NCBI GenBank assembly: GCA_024364805.1
Contig: CM044506.1
Location: 34,679,256 to 34,743,255 of the forward strand
Length of the DNA stretch: 64,000 nucleotides
Source of the DNA: Euprymna scolopes
Lineage: Eukaryota; Mollusca; Cephalopoda; Sepiida; Sepiolidae
Direction: 5' to 3'
Each line of letters starts with the position of its first letter. Within the stretch, counting starts at the first letter, position 1. The position numbers and the translations under genes are program-made. Below the pieces are notes generated by a model, which searched no databases, was not told where the DNA came from, and saw only the letters and a list, made by a program, of their open reading frames with translations. This document shows positions 43,301 through 46,429 of the stretch, in pieces.

Positions 43301-45644
43301 AGACTTCGTAGCTTAGTTGAGGATGCTCTTTTCTCTTCCCTGCAACCTCTTTTCCACAGAAGAGATATGGCGGGCCTGTCTCTGCTTTATCATTATTTTC
43401 ATGGCAAATGCTCAGCTGAGCTTCAATCTATGGTCCTCCCTCGCTAAACTTTCACAAAAAAAAAAAACACTCGTCTAGCCAAAACCACTATCAATAATTT
43501 CTCACACTCTTTATCTGTGCCTAAACCTAAATGCAGATTCCATGAACAAAGCTTCTTTCTTAAAACTGCACGCCTGTGGAACTCTCTTCCGATTGCCTGC
43601 TTTCCAGCTGACTACAATCTGATTGTCTTCAAGTCCAACGTAAACAAGTTCTTGATGAACTGCCCCCCCCCTAAGTAATCCAATTTACAAAATTCCCACT
43701 ATTTATGTTTACTAGGCTATAATCACAGTGACTAATGTATATCCATTAACCCTTAACCGAGTGGCCTCTGGGCCCTGGATAAGTGGTGATTCCTGTGTAA
43801 AAAAAAAAGTATAGTCTGGCAGTTTATATAAACCACTGGAATATGCAGAGCACTGATAAAACGAAAAACACTCCATCAATGAAAAATCATGAACAAATGC
43901 CAATGAAAATCTCAGCAGATGACATAATAAATTGGCATCATTTTTAAAAATCCCGAATGGACATATCAAAGAGTATAAAAATAATTTACATATGGGCCCC
44001 AGAATTAAAAATCTCAAGAAGGAATGTGGTATATGGGCAAAATGGAAATGGTGGGGGAGTAAATAAAAGGAAACAAAGCAATATGGCATTAAAATTCGTA
44101 GTTTTATTTATATAAGAAGAATTCAGAAACCAGTAATTCTTAAACAGATATTTATTTCTCCCTTCATTTAATATCACTCGTTAAAACTGCATATCGGAAT
44201 TTGATCATCACATTAAGAAAATATACTCGGTTATATTAAGCCTCCATTTTATAATTGTGGTTTATAACTAATCATTTTGCTGTTAGTTTTAAATAAGATA
44301 CATGCAAAATTACTGCTTAATCTGTTGCATCTGTACAGGATGTGGGCGATATTTATTCTGTAAGATTATTGTTTAGGAAAATTTCTTATGCATATACAGG
44401 ATGCGGAAGATATTCACCAGATTACTGTTTAGGAAAAAAAAAATAATCTCACTAGTTTCATATTTTGAAATTTTGTTGTTCAAACTGAGGCAGTTTGTCT
44501 ACCTGATGTGTTTTGTTTATTTCACCAGTCTTTGATTTTGATGACAGTTTAGAGAATGACTTGGAACAAGTAACAGGCTATCATTATTGTCTATCAACTT
44601 TGACCTCCAAAGACTATTGATGTTAGCCTTTAGTATATTCTTTGTCTTGAAACTGATTGAAAGTAGTAAAGTTGTAAGAAACAAAACACAGCAAAGAACT
44701 TGTCCGCATAAGTCACACCATACAACAATGAATGCAAAAAAATAAATACTGCTTATGAATAATGTTTAGCAGAAAAAAATTTGCATATCATTCACGATTT
44801 GTTTGAGACTCATTCCACTGTAGCTAACACACAGAAATCAAGGGAGATGGGAGGGGACAGATGTTAGATGAAGTGAAGTAGTTGAAAATTCAAACAAACA
44901 TCATTCGCATCTTGTACATTGCTTTATACTTGTCATTTAAATTATTCAGTATATATACAGAATAAGTACCACACTATTGCCAAAATTTTCAGGGCAGTTT
45001 ATGTAAAATGCCGAAAGGTGTCGAATGAAAGTTTGGTGATTTTTATTTTATTTTTTTGTATAAACGCTGGCAAATTTTTTCAATTAAAAATATATTATTT
45101 CTGTTATGAAGATAATTCAATTAAAAATTAATTGAAAAATGAAAACAATATCCTGTTTTTGTTAGTAAATAATTATTGGAGAATTTTTAAATCAAGAAAA
45201 AAAAAACAATCATTGTAAGGTAAGTTTCATGAATAAATATATCTTTTAATAACAACTAATAACAAACATTTTTTTATCAATTATTTTTTATGATTTTTAT
45301 TTTTTGTTCAAATCAAAATAAATATATAGTTTTTTTTTTTTTATATAATAAACCAATGATAGCAAATAAATGTTTTCTTAAATGACGTTGATTGCTGCAA
45401 TTTCATTGGCTCAGCATTTCGGAACCTTTCAGTGTTTTACGTGAACTTCCTGGAAAATTCCAACAATAGCACAGTTTTTATTCTGCAAAAGTACCAATTA
45501 ATGTCTTGTCTTTTTTAATCGATTCAAAAAGTAAATAAATGTCTACTTACTCGCCTTCCAAGGATGAGCAGGCTGTTTTTGTCGAATCAAGATCAGAATG
45601 ACAAACAGCACCAATGGAATGAATTGTTCAAATAAGAGAACAAA
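231..45644 (-). CDS. ABCA2: ABCA2-like ATP-binding cassette transporter, N-terminal half (14 exons, partial gene)
   Basis: Subfamily A ABC transporters are full-length membrane proteins that move lipids across membranes of the cell surface or endolysosomes. The exons seen encode the first transmembrane helix and nearly all of the large first extracellular/lumenal domain. From memory of vertebrate ABCA2 the order is collinear: FIPLVLF helix, a PLPSAG motif, LIQNISL, a YELLFG motif, LLKIWASMQKTICG, SNPKVLYAPA, ANQTF, NIDNAAC, VFQGFAGEQ, LPPHIKYKIRQNASF and FGFVWIQ. These suit ABCA2 better than ABCA1. Many NxS/T sites fit a glycosylated lumenal domain. Exons join with GT/AG borders and consistent phases, giving about 2.1 kb of coding sequence over 45 kb. 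The N-terminal exon is not found; the remaining helices and both nucleotide-binding domains would lie beyond position 1. One exon carries an apparent one-base frameshift. ABCA family is near certain; ABCA2 orthology is likely. Confidence 0.9.
407..908. other. Intronic AT-rich stretch, nothing recognised
   Basis: Part of the last visible intron, between the exon at 231-406 and the LINE starting near 909. Homopolymer A and T runs only; no ORF or repeat structure I can name. Confidence 0.6.
909..2238 (+). mobile_element. CR1/Jockey-group LINE, family A, 5'-truncated (copy 1)
   Basis: A decayed reverse transcriptase region reads in several frames: an RPISL-type motif near 1,090, HDMQYGFHFARAIADVLTVI, LIYINDLPNHILRSF, WLVNFNASKTK, and a thumb region ending LYKSQVRPRMEYCCHI. 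It ends with the family's 3' tail (ending gtggtgactccttt) and a poly(A) of about 28. Many frame breaks and an incomplete catalytic block make it inactive. It is antisense to the host gene, inside its last visible intron. Confidence 0.88.
2780..3190 (+). mobile_element. LINE ORF2 C-terminal fragment
   Basis: An open stretch at 2,851-3,123 reads KEKEATFLEISVLNDAGLNR then AKREKITKSEDFM and VIIGATELMKKNF. This resembles the C-terminal tail (I-P-N-D-x-x-L ... P-V-V-I-G-A-x-G) of LINE polyproteins common in marine invertebrates, from memory. The clade is uncertain and only the tail is present. Flanking sequence to 2,240 and 3,650 shows no other gene. Confidence 0.6.
4405..4535. mobile_element. Small inverted-repeat element (possible MITE)
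   Basis: The left end ggagggtgttgattaattag near 4,409 is mirrored by gattagacaccctcc near 4,513-4,527. The ends are inverted, with an interior of about 100 bp and no coding capacity. No clear target duplication was identified. Confidence 0.45.
4560..4594. repeat. Poly(A) tract, about 35 bases
   Basis: A long A run just downstream of the possible MITE. It may be the tail of an unrecognised retroposon or simple slippage. Confidence 0.8.
4960..5221 (-). CDS. ABCA2: ABCA2-like exon: conserved core of extracellular domain 1
   Basis: 262 bp, starts phase 0, ends phase 1; acceptor ttccaaag, donor GTAAG. It contains LLQLNNIDNAACSW and LNVFQGFAGEQELVDYVINQ, then AYKNNVSVFA. This is nearly the ABCA2 sequence LDTIDNAACGW...[20 protein letters not shown]. 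The open frame continues past the donor toward 4,634, but that tail is intron and shows no similarity. Confidence 0.95.
5508..5636 (-). CDS. ABCA2: ABCA2-like exon: extracellular domain 1
   Basis: 129 bp, 43 codons, phase 0 to 0; acceptor ttgttgcag, donor GTTGGT (a weaker GT site). It encodes ANQTFALLDHVSKYAEKWVN then ISEELHLYLSRNETAEHL, matching ANETFAF...WLNISAEI of ABCA2. NQT, NIS and NET are glycosylation sequons. Confidence 0.92.
5700..6215 (+). mobile_element. RTE-like LINE, ORF2 C-terminal fragment
   Basis: Reads KFCDNIGSQGVANASMTVKV then RNGCNKFGELPRLITSRVLP and SIKGRVYQAYI. This is the tail of the endonuclease/reverse transcriptase family whose usual form is FCYLGD...RIRNGWNKFRELLPLLTSR. 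The 3' part ends near 6,215 with the typical ccagcatataccagtatgt tail. Decayed. Confidence 0.8.
6260..6725 (-). mobile_element. RTE-like LINE, RT-domain fragment in opposite orientation
   Basis: On the minus strand, broken frames read AFVNFKKAFER, then VGIHQNSVLSLLLF (from the motif GVHQGSVLSPLLF), and further on GKSPCSVCKKG, the zinc-finger-like spacer of this family. It is the upstream part of the same element type as 5,700-6,215 but inverted relative to it. Confidence 0.7.
6726..8206. other. Intronic sequence with a diffuse old repeat
   Basis: No gene. Around 7,195-7,335 the sequence resembles 2,240-2,400 (ggacattcat ... gattgcagaaaa ... gaacgattcc), suggesting an old interspersed repeat of unknown class. 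The rest is AT-rich and featureless to me. Confidence 0.4.
8207..8328 (-). CDS. ABCA2: ABCA2-like exon: extracellular domain 1
   Basis: 122 bp, acceptor ctatcacag, donor GTAAGG, ends phase 0. It encodes DLGMSSTQQHNIGILVHVLY then SNPKVLYAPANTSADSIIRQ, a close match to LGLLVHLMTSNPKILYAPAG of ABCA2. Confidence 0.93.
9220..9400 (-). repeat. Interspersed repeat of unknown class (copy 1 of 3)
   Basis: The reverse complement contains ataggctaatccaaatcaaa, then a spacer and gtctaactttgaaaa. The same blocks occur at 20,270-20,430 and 22,870-23,050 on the plus strand. No coding potential; probably an old nonautonomous transposon. Confidence 0.6.
9716..9887 (-). CDS. ABCA2: ABCA2-like exon: extracellular domain 1
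   Basis: 172 bp, starts phase 0, ends phase 1; acceptor ttttctag, donor GTAAG. It begins with a Ser/Thr-rich run, then KKHYLGLLKIWASMQKTICG, matching the FVQLWAGLQPILCG segment of ABCA2. It ends NIHNMNF before the Asp split across the intron. Confidence 0.9.
10427..11708 (-). mobile_element. 1.28-kb TIR DNA transposon with decayed coding remnant
   Basis: Ends are inverted: left CACTGAGCAACAA, right (reverse complement) CACTGGTCAACAACAA. An exact inverted 15-mer ctcaatcaggtcaag lies at 10,518-10,532 and 11,604-11,618. TAA flanks both sides (10,424-10,426 and 11,709-11,711), consistent with a 3-bp target duplication. The minus strand encodes, with one or more frame breaks, LHIKLGSFKQFTKALNKDDE, LKVGIFDGPQIRQLI, a LGNKKARNYAELV region, and YQGHWNTVMMADYCWNL. 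This protein type recurs as an uncharacterised repeat-borne family in invertebrates (from memory). Superfamily is undetermined; the 3-bp duplication would suit a Harbinger-type element. Confidence 0.75.
11860..12235. mobile_element. Inverted-repeat MITE (copy 1)
   Basis: Long imperfect terminal inverted repeats of about 100 bp: left cagaattcc ... aaaaatctttgatgtat ... atatcatattc, mirrored at the right. The interior holds caatagttcaaacttg. A second member lies at 45,968-46,420 with its interior in the opposite orientation. No ORF. Confidence 0.7.
12335..12475 (+). repeat. Interspersed repeat, SINE-like 3' part (copy 1)
   Basis: Aligns by eye with 48,045-48,190 and, less well, 26,840-26,930. 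Shared blocks include gtacagat...cagag, a cctgaagaa motif, and an end rich in ataa/aataat. It directly borders the ABCA2-like exon at 12,525-12,704. Confidence 0.5.
12525..12704 (-). CDS. ABCA2: ABCA2-like exon: glycosylated linker of extracellular domain 1
   Basis: 180 bp, phase 0 to 0, acceptor attttag, donor GTAAGT. It encodes VKKFYMFQKNLNELSLLASS then LPQDSC and a Thr/Asn-rich stretch with NVT and NIT sequons. It corresponds to the QKVLQDVDVLSALALLLPQG stretch of ABCA2, which is also followed by a Thr/Ala/Asn-rich variable linker. Confidence 0.85.
12900..13125 (-). mobile_element. Family-A-related LINE 3' fragment
   Basis: Minus-strand 3' end: gaggataagggttaatg, then ttagctgagaagcagtcc and gttccaagaaagaaac, the same order as the family-A copy at 62,620-62,815. 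It is cut at about 13,125, where the poly(A) of the adjacent family-B LINE begins, implying that B inserted into it. Confidence 0.7.
13126..14445 (-). mobile_element. CR1-like LINE, family B, 3' part with long open RT frame
   Basis: A 327-codon open frame (13,227-14,210) covers the RT palm end and thumb: TFIFADDTTLY with the catalytic A-D-D, WLVTFNAAKTKLVSF, KLLGLTFTGNMNWN, LYKATIRPCMEYCCHIWAGA, and a C-terminus with TAGLWNSLLG. A 3' UTR ending with a tttggggtgaaaa motif precedes a poly(A) of about 24. Upstream the RT continues in other frames (ILDPALFMIFINDF near 14,250). 5'-truncated. This is the best-preserved CR1-type copy in the window. Confidence 0.9.
14374..14412. repeat. Perfect 17-bp inverted repeat in LINE family B
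   Basis: tttggctaaccagtttg at 14,374-14,390, five-base loop tgaag, exact complement at 14,396-14,412. It lies in the RT-coding region equivalent to VWHKGLLHKI of family A. Confidence 0.92.
14446..15234. other. Intronic sequence, nothing recognised
   Basis: No gene or named repeat between the two family-B fragments; contains T runs and a tgtgtg run near 14,800. Confidence 0.5.
15235..15610 (-). mobile_element. CR1-like LINE family-B fragment upstream of the RT core
   Basis: The minus strand reads, in broken frames, DKTNLFAMNFAENFTL, then LPTLFPLA, ISENNIAEHIKSLD and SIVLKKLQSE. This is the linker between endonuclease and RT in CR1-type ORF2. It lies head-to-head with the plus-strand family-A copy that follows. 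Confidence 0.7.
15770..17016 (+). mobile_element. CR1/Jockey-group LINE, family A (copy 2), interrupted by gap
   Basis: Broken frames cover most RT motifs: DSSKAIDPDGIPIIVLKKLQ, YSFHSARSTADVLTVI, TIALNISKAFDRVWHKGLLH, FLIYIND, DIYADSTTIYGN (D-S in place of D-D), then PDLRWNTYIKSVAKDAGKMV and LYKSQVRPRMEYCCHI. It runs into the N gap at 17,017, so its 3' end is not visible. Confidence 0.85.
16248..16274. repeat. Palindrome inside LINE family-A RT gene
   Basis: atttccagctata, a central g, then tatagctggaaat: 13-base arms, perfect. It encodes KISSYSIAGN. The homologous spot in copy 4 (63,658-63,684) keeps 11-base arms. Confidence 0.9.
17017..17331. other. Assembly gap (315 N)
   Basis: Run of N between family-A LINE copy 2 and an (AC/AT) microsatellite, both repetitive, which explains the break. 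Confidence 1.
17332..17361. repeat. (AC)n(AT)n microsatellite
   Basis: Short acacacatatat run directly right of the gap. It sits at the 3' end of the minus-strand LINE fragment that follows and probably is that element's simple-repeat tail. Confidence 0.85.
17362..17710 (-). mobile_element. LINE ORF2 C-terminal fragment with zinc-finger-like end
   Basis: The minus strand encodes LRYKDKHN-type residues, then TTFEQTASDRKQWKLTYHNA, and near the end FSCVACGCTCMSLAGLKSHE, a C-x2-C...H finger. This C-terminal layout (W..A..R..W ... C-x2-C ... L..H.R) is typical of invertebrate LINE ORF2 tails in my recollection. About 70 bases of 3' UTR and the microsatellite follow. Confidence 0.7.
17711..18990. 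other. Intronic sequence, nothing recognised
   Basis: AT-rich with long A/T runs. A short GC-richer patch at 18,000-18,070 shows no homology that I recognise. No gene. Confidence 0.45.
19000..19975 (+). mobile_element. RTE-like LINE, 3' kilobase with (ATG)n tail
   Basis: Broken frames include the end of the RT (DDLVLACETIKNL), the zinc-finger-like spacer (FICKKCK near 19,300), then RNGCNKFMELLPLIIS-type and HIERLDESPWIS-type pieces. The 3' tail atgatgatgatgataataaa is the simple-repeat tail usual for this group. Same family as 5,700-6,725. Confidence 0.82.
20270..20430 (+). repeat. Interspersed repeat of unknown class (copy 2)
   Basis: Carries aataggctagtccaaatcaa followed by atgtcagataaattgct and gtctaactta. 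It matches copies at 9,220-9,400 (reverse) and 22,870-23,050. Confidence 0.6.
20590..20652 (-). CDS. ABCA2: ABCA2-like 63-bp small exon
   Basis: 21 codons, phase 0 to 0, acceptor cttttcag, donor GTAAGT: LHLDKLNLTEAQNQVSQFLV then K. Called from splice sites, open frame, phase and position more than from similarity; it fits the variable helical part of the first extracellular domain. It is flanked by introns of 2.5 and 7.9 kb. Inclusion in the mRNA could be alternative. Confidence 0.72.
20770..20995. repeat. SINE-like piece
   Basis: The start (cagactactgttctgatttt) matches 47,740-47,770. The far part carries gaggatcgaacattc, resembling a tRNA B box. Decayed; probably the same SINE family as at 47,735-47,960. 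Confidence 0.45.
21000..22860. other. Intronic AT-rich sequence, nothing recognised
   Basis: No supported gene. A moderately GC-richer segment at 21,390-21,800 has no ORF of note. Confidence 0.45.
22870..23050 (+). repeat. Interspersed repeat of unknown class (copy 3)
   Basis: Contains aggctagtccaaatcaaata, tgatgtcagacatattgct and taactttgaaaaa, matching the other two copies. It lies about 130 bp from the ABCA2-like exon at 23,182-23,283. Confidence 0.6.
23182..23283 (-). CDS. ABCA2: ABCA2-like exon: extracellular domain 1
   Basis: 102 bp, phase 0 to 0, acceptor ctttaaag, donor GTAAGT. It encodes IHAQNKICKINQEQMKKLIA then LFNADVPDEMLVNI. Similarity to ABCA2 is weak here (the family is variable in this stretch), but the cysteine, the phase and the position between two good exons support it. 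Confidence 0.8.
24080..24530. repeat. Two diverged direct repeats about 310 bp apart
   Basis: 24,080-24,220 and 24,390-24,530 share in order: caaaataaaa, a aattc...aaaagc/atgc block, attcagaattat, a ttttatcagc block, a cat..cat..taatag block, and an attattatta end. They look like an old intronic tandem duplication or two copies of one element. Confidence 0.55.
24567..25368. mobile_element. Mariner/Tc1-type nonautonomous DNA transposon (MITE)
   Basis: Flanked by TA dinucleotides. The left end CAGTAATACTTTGAGATACA and the right end (reverse complement) CAGTATCTTGAGATACA are inverted repeats of a common mariner/pogo-like type. The interior has no transposase ORF; it includes purine-rich GGAGGA stretches near 24,865 and 25,090. 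Confidence 0.75.
25441..25542 (-). CDS. ABCA2: ABCA2-like exon: extracellular domain 1
   Basis: 102 bp, phase 0 to 0, acceptor cttttcag, donor GTAAGC. It encodes LVLLSPTVIRKMTCQKADES then NLLIVSPKYNESDL. It is collinear with LLLAPALLEQLTC of ABCA2, including the cysteine. NES is a possible glycosylation site. Confidence 0.88.
25560..28100. other. Long intron, sparse repeats
   Basis: No gene. 26,840-26,930 resembles the SINE-like repeat at 12,335 and 48,045. Near 27,635-27,680, reading the minus strand, there is a GC-richer motif ending in a CTAG that resembles Helitron-type 3' ends but is weak. The rest is AT-rich. Confidence 0.4.
28160..28475 (-). CDS. ABCA2: ABCA2-like exon with an apparent one-base frameshift
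   Basis: 316 bp, acceptor atttag, donor GTAAGT. The first 12 codons read AYELLFGSAVNS in the frame set by the upstream exon, matching EVYHLLFG of ABCA2. The rest (KDLLFGLKFTHGLLYKLLDS through KVAEMLK) is open only in the frame shifted by one and joins the downstream exon in phase 0. The two flanking exons demand a multiple of three, so 315 bp is expected. The extra base lies near 28,440, at a GG in the plus strand. It may be an assembly error, an allele or a real lesion. Confidence 0.85.
28640..28850 (+). repeat. Retroposon 3' end with (GAT)n tail
   Basis: A short GC-richer tract (ggatctccaagaactagac ... tgtggcagtgtcgttggatg) leads into gttgatgatggcaatggtga and a (GATG)n run. This resembles the tail of an RTE-like LINE or derived SINE. 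Body not recognised. Confidence 0.45.
28880..30270. other. Intronic sequence, nothing recognised
   Basis: Contains GC-richer pieces at 29,560-29,680 and 29,940-30,240 and short open frames, none of which match a family I know or show splice-site support. Confidence 0.4.
30536..30602. repeat. (CATA)n/(TA)n microsatellite
   Basis: tacatacatacata passes into two long TA runs separated by tacatacata. It creates spurious open frames of alternating Tyr and Ile. Confidence 0.95.
30600..31340 (+). mobile_element. Penelope-like retroelement fossil, 3' part with GIY-YIG domain
   Basis: An open stretch reads VIYQFNCQFAAVYVSRTRLN then RINQHVP, SAIGQHLAENP and LRILESVSI. This is the C-terminal GIY-YIG endonuclease of Penelope-type elements, whose usual form is Y-I-G-R-T ... 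R..QH.P ... AIGQHL. Only the 3' quarter remains, and the element is an old fossil. It lies in the 9.6-kb intron, antisense to the host gene. Confidence 0.8.
31640..31960 (-). repeat. Two decayed LINE 3' pieces in tandem
   Basis: 31,640-31,790 and 31,815-31,960 both carry a ttg(a)tta...tatgagga...gtatttgtt(g/t)acatt order like the 3' UTR of family-A LINEs read on the minus strand. Highly diverged. Confidence 0.45.
32611..32664. repeat. Perfect 27-bp tandem duplication
   Basis: Two identical adjacent units, 32,611-32,637 and 32,638-32,664, containing taagatctttgactcacttg. Zero divergence implies recent origin. Confidence 0.95.
32665..34590. other. Intronic AT-rich sequence with microsatellites
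   Basis: (TA)n at about 32,848-32,876 and 34,250-34,270; (AT)n(GT)n at about 34,326-34,373. No gene or recognised transposon. Confidence 0.6.
34600..35580 (-). mobile_element. CR1-like LINE, family B, decayed copy
   Basis: The 3' tail starts with the same caccccaaacaaggcaca motif (plus strand) as the 13-kb copy. Open pieces read AFTCNINWNKYVEDIGKAAA then KKVRSLYHARKLLTPASILY. Upstream, the Q-G-S-I-L-G-P-type motif appears as RGLILGPW near 35,500. More diverged than the copy at 13,126-14,445. Confidence 0.8.
35605..37265 (+). pseudogene. Diverged 28S rRNA gene fragment
   Basis: At 35,614-35,660, acagcaggtttccaaggtat and acagcctct match the conserved 28S stretch CAGCAGGTCTCCAAGGTGAACAGCCTCT. 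At 36,302-36,351 and right of the gap, gaacagtcagttctgaactg, aggggaatctgac, caattaaaa and tcagtgctctgaa match the conserved block GAACTGG..GGGGAATCCGACT..TTAATTAAAA and CCCAGTGCTCTGAA. Both blocks are in the correct order and orientation. Many substitutions show it is an old nonfunctional copy. The middle (about 35,700-36,290) would be an expansion segment and is unrecognisable. An N gap interrupts it. Confidence 0.82.
36352..37158. other. Assembly gap (807 N) with identical 33-bp flanks
   Basis: The 33 bases just before the gap (36,319-36,351) and just after it (37,159-37,191) are identical. Either the two contig ends overlap and the gap is artificial, or there is a real duplication. Confidence 1.
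37615..37900 (-). mobile_element. Family-A-related LINE 3' fragment
   Basis: Plus-strand view: gccaattaagaataaggcaa, gtcagcctaatgatgaagaa, and then gcagagaagcagtctaatgg with ccaaacatgggaagttcatg. Same order as the A-related 3' ends at 38,745 and 62,620. It lies about 150 bp from the exon at 38,053-38,174. Confidence 0.65.
38053..38174 (-). CDS. ABCA2: ABCA2-like exon: extracellular domain 1
   Basis: 122 bp, acceptor ctttgcag, donor GTAAG, ends in phase 0. It encodes FKLNQLMNNTAELEKFLIQN then ISLTPIEVQTLLHASVNTKK. It matches the SVARNPQELWRFLTQNLSLP region of ABCA2. NNT and NIS are candidate N-glycosylation sequons. The following intron is about 9.6 kb and holds most of the larger repeats. 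Confidence 0.9.
38471..38628 (-). CDS. ABCA2: ABCA2-like exon: extracellular domain 1
   Basis: 158 bp, acceptor tttgcag-ag, donor GTGAGT. It encodes VHQFLSQVQSVAKDNNFFEP then a charged stretch ending DKLKNSKN across the junction. It is collinear with VTQLLERLDRVVEEGNLFDP of ABCA2. The 296-bp intron to the next exon is one of two short introns in the set. Confidence 0.88.
38745..38890 (-). mobile_element. Family-A-related LINE 3' tail
   Basis: Plus-strand view: aaagccactcaagaataaag, gattgtcagtttaatgatga. It resembles 37,620-37,720 closely. Only the tail is left. Confidence 0.6.
38985..39195 (+). mobile_element. RTE-like LINE, left piece (split by hAT)
   Basis: ttctgccattactaaccagc and cttgactaagggaaaagttt match the LLPLLTSR...TKGRVYQ coding region seen at 19,480-19,560. 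It stops at the hAT element and resumes at 41,221. Confidence 0.75.
39196..41220 (-). mobile_element. hAT DNA transposon (Charlie/ZBED5-like), decayed
   Basis: Terminal inverted repeats: left CAGTCATTCTCAACC, right (reverse complement) CAAAGATTCTCAACC, close to the hAT-Charlie consensus CAGNGNTTCTCAACC; both run on to a taccccct block. The minus strand encodes in broken frames a BED-type finger (CLLC, then SILKQHLEVSHP), a KISLQLDE.CDVANF region, the helical segment CLEYLSDIFIHFNQVNKQLQ, and further C-terminal pieces to 39,581. This order is that of ZBED5/hAT transposases. Several frame breaks make it inactive. An 8-bp target duplication is not clear, but the interrupted LINE on either side proves insertion. 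Confidence 0.85.
41221..41475 (+). mobile_element. RTE-like LINE, right piece
   Basis: Reads MKLCRFGHIERIDDCINRYR, then TVKVASLVDREKARKTWEEM and GINKNMARD. These match the family C-terminus (RRLRWYGHVERMDE ... KTW) and end with the ccagccaacacatgccagcg tail. It continues the piece at 38,985-39,195. Confidence 0.85.
41480..42011 (+). mobile_element. Family-A-related LINE, 3' end
   Basis: Broken frames give DRIQNKLRNLVSYDLF-like and HYFYGR-like pieces of the ORF2 C-terminus. The 3' UTR holds ttaatccttatccttgagta and gtgactcattag before poly(A). It is placed directly after the RTE-like LINE. Confidence 0.75.
42255..42366 (-). CDS. ABCA2: ABCA2-like exon: start of extracellular domain 1
   Basis: 112 bp, acceptor aaataag, donor GTAAG. 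The codons read YYAAKPLPSAGVVSIMQAFC and continue DEGIWDDNN. This aligns with the YTAAPLTSAGILPVMQSLC stretch of ABCA2, the most subfamily-diagnostic piece here. It ends in phase 2, which the next exon completes as Arg. The acceptor follows a long T/A-rich tract. Confidence 0.9.
42626..42740. repeat. Long hairpin (foldback element)
   Basis: Arms 42,626-42,680 and 42,685-42,740 are reverse complements at roughly 80-85 percent by eye. They share tatttgggaat, caggctgtgtatgat and aagaacta, with a loop of about 4 bases. It probably is a small foldback MITE in the intron after the first exon found; no coding capacity. Confidence 0.85.
43150..43808 (+). mobile_element. CR1/Jockey-group LINE, family A, 3' end (copy 3)
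   Basis: A 98-codon open piece reads LTPDAILYLYKSQVRPLMEY, then CDIWAGVARSSLSCLDRVQN and HRRDMAGLSLLYHYFHGKCS. A decayed C-terminus contains LWNSLPIACFPADYN. The 3' UTR has gagtggcctctgggccctgg, then aagtggtgattcct, then poly(A). It is 5'-truncated and one of the least diverged family-A pieces. Confidence 0.88.
43809..45550. other. Intronic AT-rich sequence with a small direct repeat
   Basis: acaggatg.gg..gatatt and attactgtttaggaaaa occur twice (44,336-44,382 and 44,395-44,440), a tandem duplication of about 58 bp. Otherwise nothing recognised. Confidence 0.5.
45551..45644 (-). CDS. ABCA2: ABCA2-like exon: first transmembrane helix
   Basis: 94 bp, phase 0 at the start and phase 1 at the end. 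It is bounded by a ctttcag acceptor and a GTAAGT donor. It encodes FVLLFEQFIPLVLFVILILI followed by RQKQPAHPWKA, matching the first membrane-spanning segment of ABCA2, where FIPLVLF is conserved. The codon split at the donor is completed as Ser by the next exon. An upstream exon with the LLLWKN-type N-terminus is expected but not found. Confidence 0.9.
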
Positions 45645-45734
45645 CTGAAAGAAAAAGAAAAATACAGAATCACATCAATTAAATTCTATCAAAAGGAAAT
45701 AGTTTATATAATCCGTACATACATAAGTAATAAT

Positions 45735-45990
45735 GTCCATCAGAGTGAAAATCATCTTTGGTTTATCATCTATTTTACATGTTGGCATATGTAGGATGGC
45801 TTTTAGCAATTGACTTTCAAACTAACATATCTAGTACTAAGTCTTTATTCCTCCTTCTCTCAAATATATTCTTATCATTTCCTTCCAGGTTTTCCTTGCC
45901 TTTCCCATGCAACCTTAACTATTTTACATTTACCAACCCAATAAATTCTTATTCACTCTTTCATTTCAGAATTAAGTTCTTATTAAGAAT
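45735..45990 (-). mobile_element. RTE-like LINE 3' fragment
   Basis: The minus strand contains aaggttgcatgggaaaggca, aggaaaacctggaaggaaat (R..KTW.E of this family) and gccatcctacatatgccaac before its end near 45,735. It lies about 90 bp upstream of the transmembrane-helix exon. Confidence 0.7.
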
Positions 45991-46420
45991 CAACCCAATT
46001 AAAAAAAAACTACAGAAAAATCTTTATGATGTATGTACCCATCATGAAATAAAAAATGTCATATTCCAAAAATCACATAAGTTTTATTTTTTATCAGACT
46101 GGAGACCTTCATAAGAAAATCATTTTTAAATGATTTAAAGTGATTAGTATAAAATCGGTAGCATTACAAGGTTATCTTGCAAGTTTGAATTATTGTGGAC
46201 TTATCTACCCTTGATTTTTTTTTTTTTTAAATAATGCGAAACGATCTCTTTTACTTACTCATAAAAGTTGATTTTCTTAGTTAAAAATAAAACTACTTGA
46301 TCAATTTACGTGATTTCTTGGAATATGATATCTTCATTCTATGATAGGTACGTACATCAAAGATTTTTGTGTATTTTTGTTTTTATTAAGTTGAATTTTA
46401 AATAAGAAGCCAGAATTATT
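45968..46420. mobile_element. Inverted-repeat MITE (copy 2)
   Basis: The ends mirror each other (cagaattaagttcttatta at left; aataagaagccagaatta at right), with subterminal aaaaatctttatgatgtatg and atatcatattcc-type blocks as in the copy at 11,860-12,235. The interior carries gcaagtttgaattattg, the reverse complement of the motif in copy 1. Confidence 0.7.
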
Positions 46421-46429
46421 AATGGCAAC

